Shown here: in pieces, positions 17,011-26,100 of the stretch
How the letters are laid out: each line of letters begins with the position of its first letter
How positions within the stretch are numbered: position 1 is the first letter of the stretch
Assembly (NCBI GenBank): GCA_001602645.1
Contig: LUYE01000021.1
Span: 49,865 to 113,864 of the forward strand
Reading direction: 5' to 3'
DNA length: 64,000 nucleotides
Source: Methanosarcinales archaeon Methan_01
Lineage (GTDB): Archaea > Halobacteriota > Methanosarcinia > Methanotrichales > Methanotrichaceae
The notes under the pieces: model-generated
The model's database searches: none
The model's input: the letters and a program-made list of their open reading frames with translations, nothing else
What the model was told of the DNA's origin: nothing
Position numbers and translations under genes: made by a program

Positions 17011-17665
17011 GCGGCTTAAGATAGCGGGGAGCGCCCTTCTGGGGGTCTTCGCCACCTGCACCGAGACGGCGTTGCTCGTCCCCCCCGAGACGGGCTCCCG
17101 GGCGATGGCGGCCCTGGAGCGGCACCTGGGGCTCGCCCCACTGAAGACGACGGTGGCGGGCAGCTCCGTCCTGGGGTCCCTGGTCTGTGGGAACAGCCAC
17201 GGCTTCGTCATCACCCCTCACGCCAGCGATGAGGAGATGGAGAGGCTCTCGTCCTTGGGGAGGAGGGCCAGGCTTCCCGGAAAGATAAGCGCCGCCGGGA
17301 ACGTCATCCTCGCCAACGACACCGCCGCCATCGTTCATGCGGGGCTCTCAGACCGGGCCTGCGAGAGCATATCGAGGACCCTGGGGGTGGACGTCCGAAG
17401 GGGGACGATCGGAGGCCTCAAGACCGTCGGGATGACCTCCGTGGCGACGAACCGGGGGATCCTCGTCCATCCGAGGATCTCGGAGGCGGAGCTGGCTGAG
17501 GTGGAGGAGCTCTTCGGCCTCCCCGTGGACGTGGGGACGGTGAACTTCGGCTCGCCCCTGGTGGGTTCGGGGATCCTGGCCAACGGCCGGGGTTACGTCG
17601 CCGGAGACGAGACGACGGGCCCGGAGCTGGGCCGTATCGAAGATGCGTTGGGTTTTATGGGGTAG
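16976..17665 (+). CDS. eif6: translation initiation factor aIF6
   Basis: The 229-residue protein has the five-fold pseudosymmetric pentein repeats of aIF6, which binds the large subunit and blocks premature joining. The repeats are seen as LLGVFATCTETALLVPP, SSVLGSLVCGNSHGFVITP, GNVILANDTAAIVH, GGLKTVGMTSVATNRGILVHP and GSGILANGRGYVAGDET. The start is uncertain: a TTG at 16976 or a second TTG at 16988, both inside the end of L31e. It is followed after four bases by the L18a/LX gene. Confidence 0.92.
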   Translation: MRLNLQANGSDRRLKIAGSALLGVFATCTETALLVPPETGSRAMAALERHLGLAPLKTTVAGSSVLGSLVCGNSHGFVITPHASDEEMERLSSLGRRARLPGKISAAGNVILANDTAAIVHAGLSDRACESISRTLGVDVRRGTIGGLKTVGMTSVATNRGILVHPRISEAELAEVEELFGLPVDVGTVNFGSPLVGSGILANGRGYVAGDETTGPELGRIEDALGFMG

Positions 17666-17669
17666 TCTT

Positions 17670-17849
17670 ATGGTCGATTTTGAGATCAAAGGGAAGTTCA
17701 AGGTGAGGAACAGCTGGCAGTCCTTCTCCCAGGTGATCGAGAGCAACAGCGAGAAGAACGCCGTGGAGAAGGCCTACTCCCTCTTGGGGAGCAAGCAGGG
17801 GGTCAAGAGAAACCTGGTCAGGATAGAAGAGGTGAAGGCTCTTGGCTGA
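17670..17849 (+). CDS. rplX: ribosomal protein L18a (LX)
   Basis: The 59-residue protein matches the small archaeal large-subunit protein LX/L18a: FEIKGKFKVRNSWQSFSQ, the SEKNAVEKAYSLLGSKQG helix and a C-terminal RNLVRIEEV strand. It starts at an ATG four bases after the aIF6 stop and overlaps the prefoldin gene by eight bases. Confidence 0.92.
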   Translation: MVDFEIKGKFKVRNSWQSFSQVIESNSEKNAVEKAYSLLGSKQGVKRNLVRIEEVKALG

Positions 17850-18279
17850 GTCTCCGGCTGCTCCCAGCGAGGAGGAGGTCAGGAGACTCTTGATGATTTA
17901 TCAGCAGCACCAGGCGGAGGCCGAGGCGATCGTCCAGCAGCTGGGGCTCTTCCAGCTCTCGATCGAGGGGTGCGAGAAGGCCCTCAAGGCCGTCGAGGCT
18001 ATGGAGGCTGCGGAGGACGGCCAGGATATGCTGGTCCCCATCGGCCAGGGGTCTTTCATCCACGCCAGGCTCGCCTCGAAAGAGAAGGTCGTGGTCGGAG
18101 TCGGAGCTGGGGTGAGCATCGAGAAGAGCGCTAAAGATGCGAAGGACGCCCTCAGCCAGAGGAAGGCTCAGCTCTTGGAGGCATCGGCCAAGCTGAACCA
18201 GACCCTCTCCAGGATCGAGGCTGAGATGGGGAAGATCCAGTCGATCGCCGCCCAGTACGAGAAACAGTTTGCTGAGTAG
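17842..18279 (+). CDS. pfdA: prefoldin alpha subunit
   Basis: The 145-residue protein has two long coiled-coil helices (about residues 8-55 and 95-143) around a central beta hairpin with the family motif MLVPIGQGSFIHARL and VVVGVGAGVSIEKS. This is prefoldin alpha, which hands unfolded chains to the thermosome; a thermosome gene lies at 56252. The start is a TTG with GAGGTGAAGG close before it, inside the end of LX. Confidence 0.93.
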   Translation: MAESPAAPSEEEVRRLLMIYQQHQAEAEAIVQQLGLFQLSIEGCEKALKAVEAMEAAEDGQDMLVPIGQGSFIHARLASKEKVVVGVGAGVSIEKSAKDAKDALSQRKAQLLEASAKLNQTLSRIEAEMGKIQSIAAQYEKQFAE

Positions 18280-18291
18280 GGGCGAACGGAG

Positions 18292-19371
18292 TTGTTCAAC
18301 AGGTTCAAGGAGCGGCTGAAGGATTTCAAAGAAGCCGTCTCCAACAAGATCCTGGAGAAGGGGGAGGCTCAGGCTGAGAAGGCCGAGACGAAGGCCAAGG
18401 CCGAAGAGAGGCCCGAAACGGAGCCTGTAACGAAAGCGACAGAGGCTAAAACCGCCCCCGAGAACGACGGCGCCAAGGCTAAGCAGTCCTTCGCCTCCCG
18501 GGCTCGATCCCTCATCTTCGAGCAGGAGGTCGTCTTGGACGAGAAGGATCTGCAAGATCCTTTATGGGAGCTGGAGATGGCCCTCCTGGAGAGCGACGTC
18601 GCCCTTCCGGTGGCTGAGACGATCGTCGCCTCCGTCAAGGGGGAGCTAGTCGGGAGGAAGAAGAAGATCCGGGCCGACACCGGCGAGATAGTCGAGGAGG
18701 CCCTCCGGTCCGCCCTCCACCAGGTCCTATCGGAGAACCGATTCGACGTCGATGAGTTCATCGCGAAGGCCGAAAAGCCCGTCAAGATAGTCTTCGTCGG
18801 GGTGAACGGGACCGGCAAGACCACCTCCATCGCCAAGGTCGCGAGGTACCTCCGAGATAGGGGCTACTCCATCGTCCTCGCCGCCGGGGACACCTTCCGG
18901 GCAGGGGCGGTCGAGCAGATCGAGGTCCACGCGAACAACCTGGAGGTGAAGCTCGTCAAGCACAAGGACGGAAAAGATCCCGCTGCCGTCATCTTTGACG
19001 CCGTCGAGTACGCGAAGGCCCACCACAGGGATATAGTCCTCGCGGACACGGCCGGAAGGCTTCACACCAACGTCAACCTGATGGACCAGATGAAGAAGAT
19101 CGTCCGGGTCGTGAAGCCGGACTTGCTCATATTCGTCGACGAGGCGATCGCAGGAAACGACGCCGTCGAGAGGGCGAGGCTCTTCAACGAGGCGGTGCCG
19201 ATCGACGGGACGATCCTCACCAAGACCGACGCCGACGCCAAGGGTGGAGCAGCCATATCGATATCCCACATCACCGGAAAGCCCGTCCTATTCCTCGGCG
19301 TCGGGCAGGACTACCCCGACCTCGTGAAGTTCGAGCCGGACTGGCTCCTCGACAGGCTCCTGGGGGCGTGA
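18292..19371 (+). CDS. ftsY: signal recognition particle receptor FtsY
   Basis: The 359-residue protein has an acidic, Ala/Glu/Lys-rich A domain (residues 1-75), then the SRP-type NG GTPase. G1 GVNGTGKTTSIAK begins near residue 170, then DTFRAGAVEQ, DTAGRLHTN near 252 and TKTDADAKGG near 308. It docks ribosome-SRP complexes at the membrane. The start is a TTG at 18292, 12 bases after the prefoldin stop. It is the last gene of the operon that begins with S19e. Confidence 0.94.
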   Translation: MFNRFKERLKDFKEAVSNKILEKGEAQAEKAETKAKAEERPETEPVTKATEAKTAPENDGAKAKQSFASRARSLIFEQEVVLDEKDLQDPLWELEMALLESDVALPVAETIVASVKGELVGRKKKIRADTGEIVEEALRSALHQVLSENRFDVDEFIAKAEKPVKIVFVGVNGTGKTTSIAKVARYLRDRGYSIVLAAGDTFRAGAVEQIEVHANNLEVKLVKHKDGKDPAAVIFDAVEYAKAHHRDIVLADTAGRLHTNVNLMDQMKKIVRVVKPDLLIFVDEAIAGNDAVERARLFNEAVPIDGTILTKTDADAKGGAAISISHITGKPVLFLGVGQDYPDLVKFEPDWLLDRLLGA

Positions 19372-19442
19372 GGCGAGGGGGAGGCTTCAGGCCCCCCTCC
19401 AGCTACCCGGCACAGTGGCACATTTTTAAGGAATACGACCGG

Positions 19443-20180
19443 CTAGAGGGAGTCGTCCTCTCCCGAGGGCGGGACGTAGAGGGGGAGGCCGTCGCTCTTA
19501 TGGATCGCCCTCGCCCTGCTGAGGTACTCCTTTATCATGACGGGGAAGGTCCTCGCCTCCAGGTACCGGAGGCCCAGCTGCTCCGCCCACCTCTGGATCC
19601 CCAGGTCCTGAGATATCACCGCCGCGTTCAGCTCCTTCGCGAGGAGGAGGATGTCGATGTCGGGGGCGCTGTCGAGGATCCCGTAGCGGAGCGCGCTCCT
19701 GTACTTCTCCCGGAACTTCCTCACTATCCCTCCAACAGCCTCCCTCTCGATCTCGTCCTTGAAGGCCGAGAGGTCCCCCTCCTCGGCGCTCATGGCGATG
19801 CACCTTCCGACCGCCTCCCAGATCGCCTCCTCGGCGACGTTCATCCCCTTATTGATCCTGCTCCTCATGTAGTAGACGTACTCGTAGAAGACCTTGGAGG
19901 GGATCTTCACCTCGTACCGGTCCGGGGTCATCTTGACGAGCCAGGTGTCGACCTTGATCAGGACCGCCTCGTCGCACTCGTTGTGGTGGACGAACTCCCG
20001 GATCTCGCTATAGACGGAGGGGTAGGGGATGTAGCAGCTTATCCCGAGGTGGAGCCTCGCCTCGGCGACGCAGTCGAGGATGGCGTTCATGCCTTCGCAA
20101 ATGTTGGTGCAACCCTCCCCCTCCCAGGCGAGGGAGTCGGTCAGGGCGGTGGTATCGAGGACAAACCTCTGGCGCAACAT
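19443..20180 (-). CDS. HARP, protein-only RNase P (PIN domain; UPF0278)
   Basis: The 245-residue protein matches the family once called 'RNA ligase partner' and now known as HARP, the Aquifex-type RNA-free RNase P that trims tRNA 5' leaders. The PIN metal centre is visible: Asp9 in [10 protein letters not shown], then the acidic cluster [15 protein letters not shown] and [12 protein letters not shown] in the last third, with a long helical protrusion between. The ATG at 20180 is chosen over a TTG at 20189 because a TATA box (CTTATATCAC, 20204-20213) is centred about 29 bases upstream and no ribosome-binding site is seen. It is divergent from the NrpR-like gene. Confidence 0.85.
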   Translation of the reverse strand: MLRQRFVLDTTALTDSLAWEGEGCTNICEGMNAILDCVAEARLHLGISCYIPYPSVYSEIREFVHHNECDEAVLIKVDTWLVKMTPDRYEVKIPSKVFYEYVYYMRSRINKGMNVAEEAIWEAVGRCIAMSAEEGDLSAFKDEIEREAVGGIVRKFREKYRSALRYGILDSAPDIDILLLAKELNAAVISQDLGIQRWAEQLGLRYLEARTFPVMIKEYLSRARAIHKSDGLPLYVPPSGEDDSL

Positions 20181-20326
20181 CTTGGCCAAGTATGGAAGAG
20201 GTGATATAAGACGCCTTTCCCGCCCATCTCCACCGTATTTAAAGGATGAGCTACCATGGGGTATCGGACCGCCGCAGGCCCTCGAGATCGGCGCGAACGG
20301 CGGCAGGATGGGTTCGGTGGTAGGTT

Positions 20327-21043
20327 TTGAAGCCCCTGGTCTTTTCCCTGAGCAGAATCGAGAACCTGATGCACCAAGTCTCCTTCGACCCTCGGAGGAT
20401 GGAGGGGGAGATCATCACCAACACCTCCCTCGTCGACCTGAAGATGCTGGACCCGACCTTGCGGATATTTCGGGACGTCATGGAGAGCGGCCTTGCCGTC
20501 AGCCCCTACCTGAAGGTGGAGACCCTGGGGACCAAAGCCAAGATCATGTCCGCCTGCAGCATCACCATCAGTGGTGTCCTTCTTAAGTCGGGGGTTCCGA
20601 TCCGCCCCCGGGGAGGAGGGGTGATCGAGGTGATCGACCGCGAGCCGGTCCGGTTCACGGACATGCTGATGTACTGGGCGACGACGATCGATCCGATCGA
20701 CGTCCTCATCAGCCAGGAGCTGACATCGGTGGTGGAGATGATGGAGACCGGCAGCGGCAGAATCCTCGGAAACCTTCAGGAGGCTCCGATGATCGCGGTG
20801 GAGAGGATCGAGGACAGGCTCGATCTGCTCGCAGAGGCCGGATTTTCAGGGGTTCTTGACCTAGGAGATCCGAACATGAACGTCCTCGGGGTCTCGGTGG
20901 AACGGGACCACGTGGGGCTCTCCCTCGTGGGTGGGACGAACATCGTCGCCGCCGCCATGAGCCGCGGGATCAGGATCGAGACCGAGTCTATAAGCAGCCT
21001 CACCAAGATCCAGGAGATGACCCACATCGACGATCTCGTCTGA
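20327..21043 (+). CDS. NrpR-like regulatory domain protein without HTH
   Basis: The 238-residue protein matches the NrpR/DUF128 regulatory domain, which senses 2-oxoglutarate in the nitrogen repressor of methanogens. Visible blocks are [48 protein letters not shown] and [20 protein letters not shown]. Classical NrpR has an N-terminal winged helix and one or two such domains; here only one domain is present. An in-frame TAG stands two codons before the TTG start, so no HTH is encoded upstream. It may pair with a separate DNA-binding NrpR. A TATA-like GTATTTAAAG lies at about 20236-20245. Confidence 0.75.
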   Translation: MKPLVFSLSRIENLMHQVSFDPRRMEGEIITNTSLVDLKMLDPTLRIFRDVMESGLAVSPYLKVETLGTKAKIMSACSITISGVLLKSGVPIRPRGGGVIEVIDREPVRFTDMLMYWATTIDPIDVLISQELTSVVEMMETGSGRILGNLQEAPMIAVERIEDRLDLLAEAGFSGVLDLGDPNMNVLGVSVERDHVGLSLVGGTNIVAAAMSRGIRIETESISSLTKIQEMTHIDDLV

Positions 21044-21146
21044 TAACGATATCCTCGACGGTCCCATCTTCGGGATCGATCTATTAGATCACAGCATCGA
21101 GGACCGGCTCCGGCTCTTTTCGGGGGATCAGATCCCTGCCAACCTC

Positions 21147-21154
21147 TTTATAAG
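21147..21154 (+). promoter_or_regulatory. TATA box of polX
   Basis: TTTATAAG is centred about 27 bases before the GTG start at 21177, the distance expected if the mRNA starts at the start codon. No ribosome-binding site precedes the GTG, so a leaderless transcript is predicted. Confidence 0.5.
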
Positions 21155-21176
21155 ATAGTCCACCAACCCATCTCCC

Positions 21177-22895
21177 GTGAGGAACGAGGAGGTCGCCCGC
21201 CTCCTGCGGGAGATGGGGGACCTGCTGGAGCTCCGGGGCGAGAGCAGCTTCAAGGTCGTCGCCTACCGGAGGGCGGCCAGGTCCGTGGAGTCGATGAAGG
21301 AGGACCTGGAGGTGATCGCCAGGAGGGGCGAGCTCGAGGCGATCCCCGGAGTTGGCAAAGCCATCGCCAAAAAGATCTCGGAGTTCTTGGAGACGGGGAA
21401 GATCGAGGCCCGCGACCGCCTCCTTCAGGAGACACCTCTGGGGCTCGCCGAGCTTCTCGAGATCTCGGGGCTCGGCCCCAAGACCGTCTCGATGCTCCAC
21501 GAGAAGCTGGGAGTCTCGACCGTCGCCGAGCTGGAGGAGGCGGCGAGAGAGCACCGGGTCCGGCGGCTCCCCCGGATGGGGCCGACCTCCGAGAAGAACA
21601 TCCTCCGAGGGATCGATAGGTGGAAGAAGCGGAGCGGGAGGATCCCCCTGGGGGTGGCCCTCCCCCTCGCCCAGGAGATCCTCGGCCACCTCCAGAAGGT
21701 GGAGGGGATCGGAGACCTCAACGTGGCGGGATCCCTCCGGAGGGGGAGGGAGACGGTGGGGGACATCGACATCCTGGCGACGTCCCCAGCGCCGGAGGCG
21801 GCGATCCTGGCCTTCGTCTCGATCCCCATAGTGGAGGAGGTCCTGATGAAGGGGCCGACGAAGGCCTCCGTCATCGTCGAGGAGACGGTCCAGGTGGACC
21901 TGCGGATCGTCGACCCCAGGTCCTTCGGGACGGTGATCCAGTACTTCACCGGCTCCAAGGAGCACAACGTCAAGCTCCGGCATGTCGCCTTATCGAAGGG
22001 TTACTCCCTCTCCGAGTACTCCCTTACGAGGCTCGCCGATGGAGAGGAGCTCTTCTTCGACCGGGAGGAGGACTTGTACAACCATCTCGGGATGGAGTGG
22101 ATCCCCCCTGAGATCCGGGAGGACGAGGGGGAGGTGGAGGCGGCCCTGGAGCGGAGGCTCCCCCGGCTGGTGGAGGCGTCGGATATAAAAGGAGACCTCC
22201 ACGTCCACAGCGACTGGTCCGACGGCCGTCACTCCATCGAGGAGATGGTCTTGGCCGCCGAGGCCATGGGCTACGAGTACATGGCGATGTGCGACCACTC
22301 CCACGGCCTGGGGATAGCAAACGGCCTCGGCGAAGGCCGGCTGAGAGAGAAGATGGAGCTGATCAGAAGCTTGAACGAGGCGGAGGATGGGTTTGCGATC
22401 CTGGTGGGGACGGAGGTGGAGATCAGGGCCGACGGGAAGCTCGACTATCCGGACGAGATCCTCTCGGAGTGCGACGTCGTCGTCGCCTCGGTCCACTCTG
22501 GCTACCACCAGCGAGAGAGGGAGATGACGAACCGGATCATATCGGCGATGGAGAGCGAGCACGTCGACGTCATCGGCCACCCCACCGGGAGGAAGATCGG
22601 TGAGAGGGAGGCGTACGAGGTGGACCTGGAGCGGGTCCTGGAGGCGGCGGCGAGGACGGGGACGGCGATGGAGATAAACGCCCACCCCAGCAGGCTCGAC
22701 CTCAACGACCGGTGGTCCCGCCGCGCCAGGGAATTGGGGGTGAAGCTTGCGATCAACACCGACGCCCACAGCACCTGCGGCCTCTCGGCGATGGAGTACG
22801 GGATCAAGACCGCCAGGCGCGGCTGGCTGGAGAGAAAAGACGTCCTCAACGCCCTCAGCCTAGCGGATCTGATGAAGTATCTCGAGAGGGGCTGA
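21177..22895 (+). CDS. polX: family X DNA polymerase/3'-5' exonuclease PolX
   Basis: The 572-residue protein has the full bacterial/archaeal PolX layout. An 8-kDa domain with helix-hairpin-helix motifs (IPGVGKAIAKKI, ISGLGPKTVSML) comes first. The nucleotidyltransferase core follows with the GSLRRGRETVGDIDIL motif, in which the GDIDIL aspartates bind metal. The C-terminal PHP exonuclease begins near residue 340 (DLHVHSDWSDG) and shows MCDHSHG, DVVVASVHSG, IGHPTGR and NTDAHS. It fills short gaps and trims ends in base excision repair. The start is a GTG at 21177. Confidence 0.92.
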   Translation: MRNEEVARLLREMGDLLELRGESSFKVVAYRRAARSVESMKEDLEVIARRGELEAIPGVGKAIAKKISEFLETGKIEARDRLLQETPLGLAELLEISGLGPKTVSMLHEKLGVSTVAELEEAAREHRVRRLPRMGPTSEKNILRGIDRWKKRSGRIPLGVALPLAQEILGHLQKVEGIGDLNVAGSLRRGRETVGDIDILATSPAPEAAILAFVSIPIVEEVLMKGPTKASVIVEETVQVDLRIVDPRSFGTVIQYFTGSKEHNVKLRHVALSKGYSLSEYSLTRLADGEELFFDREEDLYNHLGMEWIPPEIREDEGEVEAALERRLPRLVEASDIKGDLHVHSDWSDGRHSIEEMVLAAEAMGYEYMAMCDHSHGLGIANGLGEGRLREKMELIRSLNEAEDGFAILVGTEVEIRADGKLDYPDEILSECDVVVASVHSGYHQREREMTNRIISAMESEHVDVIGHPTGRKIGEREAYEVDLERVLEAAARTGTAMEINAHPSRLDLNDRWSRRARELGVKLAINTDAHSTCGLSAMEYGIKTARRGWLERKDVLNALSLADLMKYLERG

Positions 22896-23195
22896 GGAGC
22901 GAGGCGGACGACGCCTTTGCCAAAGCAAAGGTACTGGATTATCATGGATGATCATTTGCTTCATGTTTGAAGAGACGTTCGATTTAGAATCGTTGGCATC
23001 CATTCGGCCCCATTTCATTCGGATGAAAAATCTTTGGATATACAGTCTCATCATTTTATATATTGCATACAAGATGGTCACCTAATGTCGCTAAGGATAT
23101 GTCGGTTGAGGCGCCCCAATACAGCATGAGAACAATCCTTAAGTAGTAAAAGGTCGGTCCCCAACTTCTAGAATTTAATCAAGCAGGAATCAGAG
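22896..23195. other. AT-rich intergenic spacer
   Basis: About 300 bases without a gene lie between polX and the large exported protein. The GC content falls sharply from about 22950. ATATACAG and TTTATATATTGC lie near 23037-23065, but these are too far from the ATG at 23196 to name as its promoter with confidence. No tRNA or repeat is seen. Confidence 0.5.
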
Positions 23196-26100
23196 ATGGC
23201 CCTCAAAAGCGTCAGCTTAATCATCCTTTTCATTCTGGCATCGCCCGTCGTGACCTTATCTTCTGCTCAGGAGGCACCCAACCAGGATCCCCCCGCCTGG
23301 TTGGAGGAGATAAACCCTGCCGACTACGCCCTTCTGGACTCCGACCTGCCGGGAGGCCTCCACGTCGCTGGAGATATCGTCGCCTACGCCGACGCCGCCG
23401 AGATGGCGGTCATGAAGGACGGCAGGACTGAGGTGGAGAGGGTCGCCTTCGCCTTTGTCTCCGAGAACATATGCCAACCGGACCCGAAGGGGGTGGCCGA
23501 ATGCATCGGCGGAAACTACCTCCTCTCCGTCTACGTCTACGAGACCGCGGATCAGGCCAGGGCTGCCTGGGAGAAGACCGTGGTGGACGTCTATGGCGAT
23601 ATTCCTCCTCCGGAGGGGTTCGAGCACGTCTCGAACGTCATCGACCCCCTCGACAGCCGATTCGGCGGCGTAGGGGGCTGCACGGGCCCCTACATCTGGT
23701 ACAGGAACCTGGCATGCACCATCTTCGGGGGCTGGGACGAGAACGACAGGAAGATCGCCTCCCTCTGGCTGGAGAAGGTCTCAGGGATAAAGCCGCCAAA
23801 GCAGGTGAACCTGAAGATGGAGGAGGATATTAGCCTCATATTGGGTTATCAATATCACGGATCGTTCTTGGGAGGCGATAACTACAGGCCTTTGCTAGAG
23901 AGGGCCGCCGACCAGCAGGCTGTCCAGGCTCAGGTCTTCAACGCCGGAGATGAGGTGGCCGAGGACGTCTACATTCAGCTCTACCTCCAGATGCCGGGAG
24001 AGGCAGAGCACTCTGAGATTGGCGAGCCCCTCCTGGTGGGTGACGTGCCCCCCGGAGAGGGGCGGGCCGTTTATACTTACTGGGATCTCGGGGGGGAGAA
24101 CGTTGAGGGAGCAGTCCTCGGAGCCCAGGCCTACGTTCCCGGGGCCGCCGACGTCGACCCCGACGACAACTTCGTCTCCATTACTGTCAACATCTACTAT
24201 GCCCAAGACGGGGAGCGGGCCTACAGCTACTTCGACGATTCTTACAGCTTCAAAAACTACAATTTCAACGAGAGCGAGACAGAGGAGCTGGCCGAGGAGC
24301 TGATCGCCACCGTCGTCGCGGGCGTTCCCTCCACCCTGGAGAAGGATCTCTGGATCCGGCTCTTCTTCCCCACGACCTACACGGGGCTCTGGAACTACTT
24401 CAACGAGAGCTATCGGTCCGGGGCGGGAGGCCACTGCTACGGGATGGCCGCCACATCGGCCCTCTACTTCATGGATCCGTCCCTCCGGCCAACATCGAAG
24501 AAGACGATCGAGATGTCTCTAGAGGAGGCCCGCCAGAACATAGACATCTACCATCGCGCCCAGATGCTCCCGGTGATCGGATCGATCTTCTCTGGCGGGA
24601 GACTTTACGTTGCTAGGGGGTACGGTCAGAGCAGCAGCGAGAGCCAGAGCAGGACCTATACGGCGGTGAAGAGCTCGCTGAAAGAGGATCGCGTACCTCT
24701 CATCATCAGCTTCCGAGGCAATGTAAATGGTGGCAATGAAACCTGGGGCCATGCTGTCCTGGCCTATAAGCTGGTGGAGGTGGAGGGTGAGGACTACAAG
24801 AACGTCTACATCTACGATTCCAACTCAGATATATCGGAACTGGAGAGATTGGACAAGCCCATGCCGGCGGTGACGCTATGGCTTGATGGATTCTTATACT
24901 ACAATGTGATAAGCGGCGACCAAGATTATCACACTAGGAATCCCGCTTGGATCGCCGCCAACCCGGTCTTCAGGACCATCCCCCTGGAGGAGGCAAACTC
25001 ACTCCTTCCAGGTCTGAAGGAGATGGCCAAAAGCTTTATCGAGACCCTCAAGAAAGGTGACAAGTTTGCGGCTGTCACCCGATGTCCCGCCGACGCTCTC
25101 TTCACCGACCCGTCGGGGCGAAGGGTGGGGACCTTCGATGGAAGAGCCGTGAACGAGATCCCAGGGGCGGAGGTGATCTCGTCGGGCGAGGTGGAGATAT
25201 ACGCCCTCCCCATGAGTTCGGAGTACAGCCTTGAGATAACGGGGACAGGATCGGGCGATGTCGAGTTCGACGTCATCAGCCCCGACGGCGAGTCTGCCGA
25301 TCTCGTCTCCTTCCAAGAGGTCTCCGTCAAGAGCGGCTCCAAGCTCATGGGGGAGCTGGAGTCAGGAGGAGAGATCCACCTCCTTAAGGAGGGCTCCTCG
25401 AGCATAGCTCCCGTTTTAGAGGGATCGATCGATCTGGGCGAGATAGAACTGCCTCCATCGGAACCTCAGAGCGAGAGGACAGGATCGGCGGAGGATGAGA
25501 TGGCCGGGACCCTCGATCCCGTAGAAAAGGCGATCCAGGATCTCCGGGATCCAGATGTGGAGGTTAGAAGGGAGGCGTCGTCTGCTCTATTCGACCTGAA
25601 CGATACCCGAGCGGTGGAGCCGTTGATAGAAGCGTTGGGTGACGAGGATGCGGAGGTTCGGAGCAACGCTGCCAGCGCCCTGGGATGGAGCAGAGACCGA
25701 AGGGCTGTAGAGCCGCTGACGGAGAGCCTGAAGGATGAAGATGTGGTGGTGAGGGGCGTTGCGGCGATAAGCCTTGGAGCGATAAATGACAGCAGGGCTG
25801 TTGAGCCCCTGATCCGGGCGCTGGATGACGTGGATCCAACCGTCCGGGCCAACGCCGCCGTATCTCTGGGATTTCTAAAAGATCCCAGGGCTTTAGAGCC
25901 GCTCATCGACCTGCTCTCGGATGAGGACGGCGGTGTCAGATCGAGGAGCGCCTTCGCCTTGGGCGAACTGGGGGACTCGAGGGCGATCGAAGCCTTGATA
26001 GAGGCCCAGGGGGACGAGGACGAGACGGTCAGAGAAGAAGCGTCCGCCGCCTTAGAGAAGCTTGGCATAGATAAAGGGGAGAAAGAGCCTTTGACAGCAG

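Noticed and set aside
20080..20586. Plus-strand ORF upstream of the NrpR-like gene as a lost HTH
   Set aside because: It is in another frame, runs antisense through HARP and shows no helix-turn-helix pattern.
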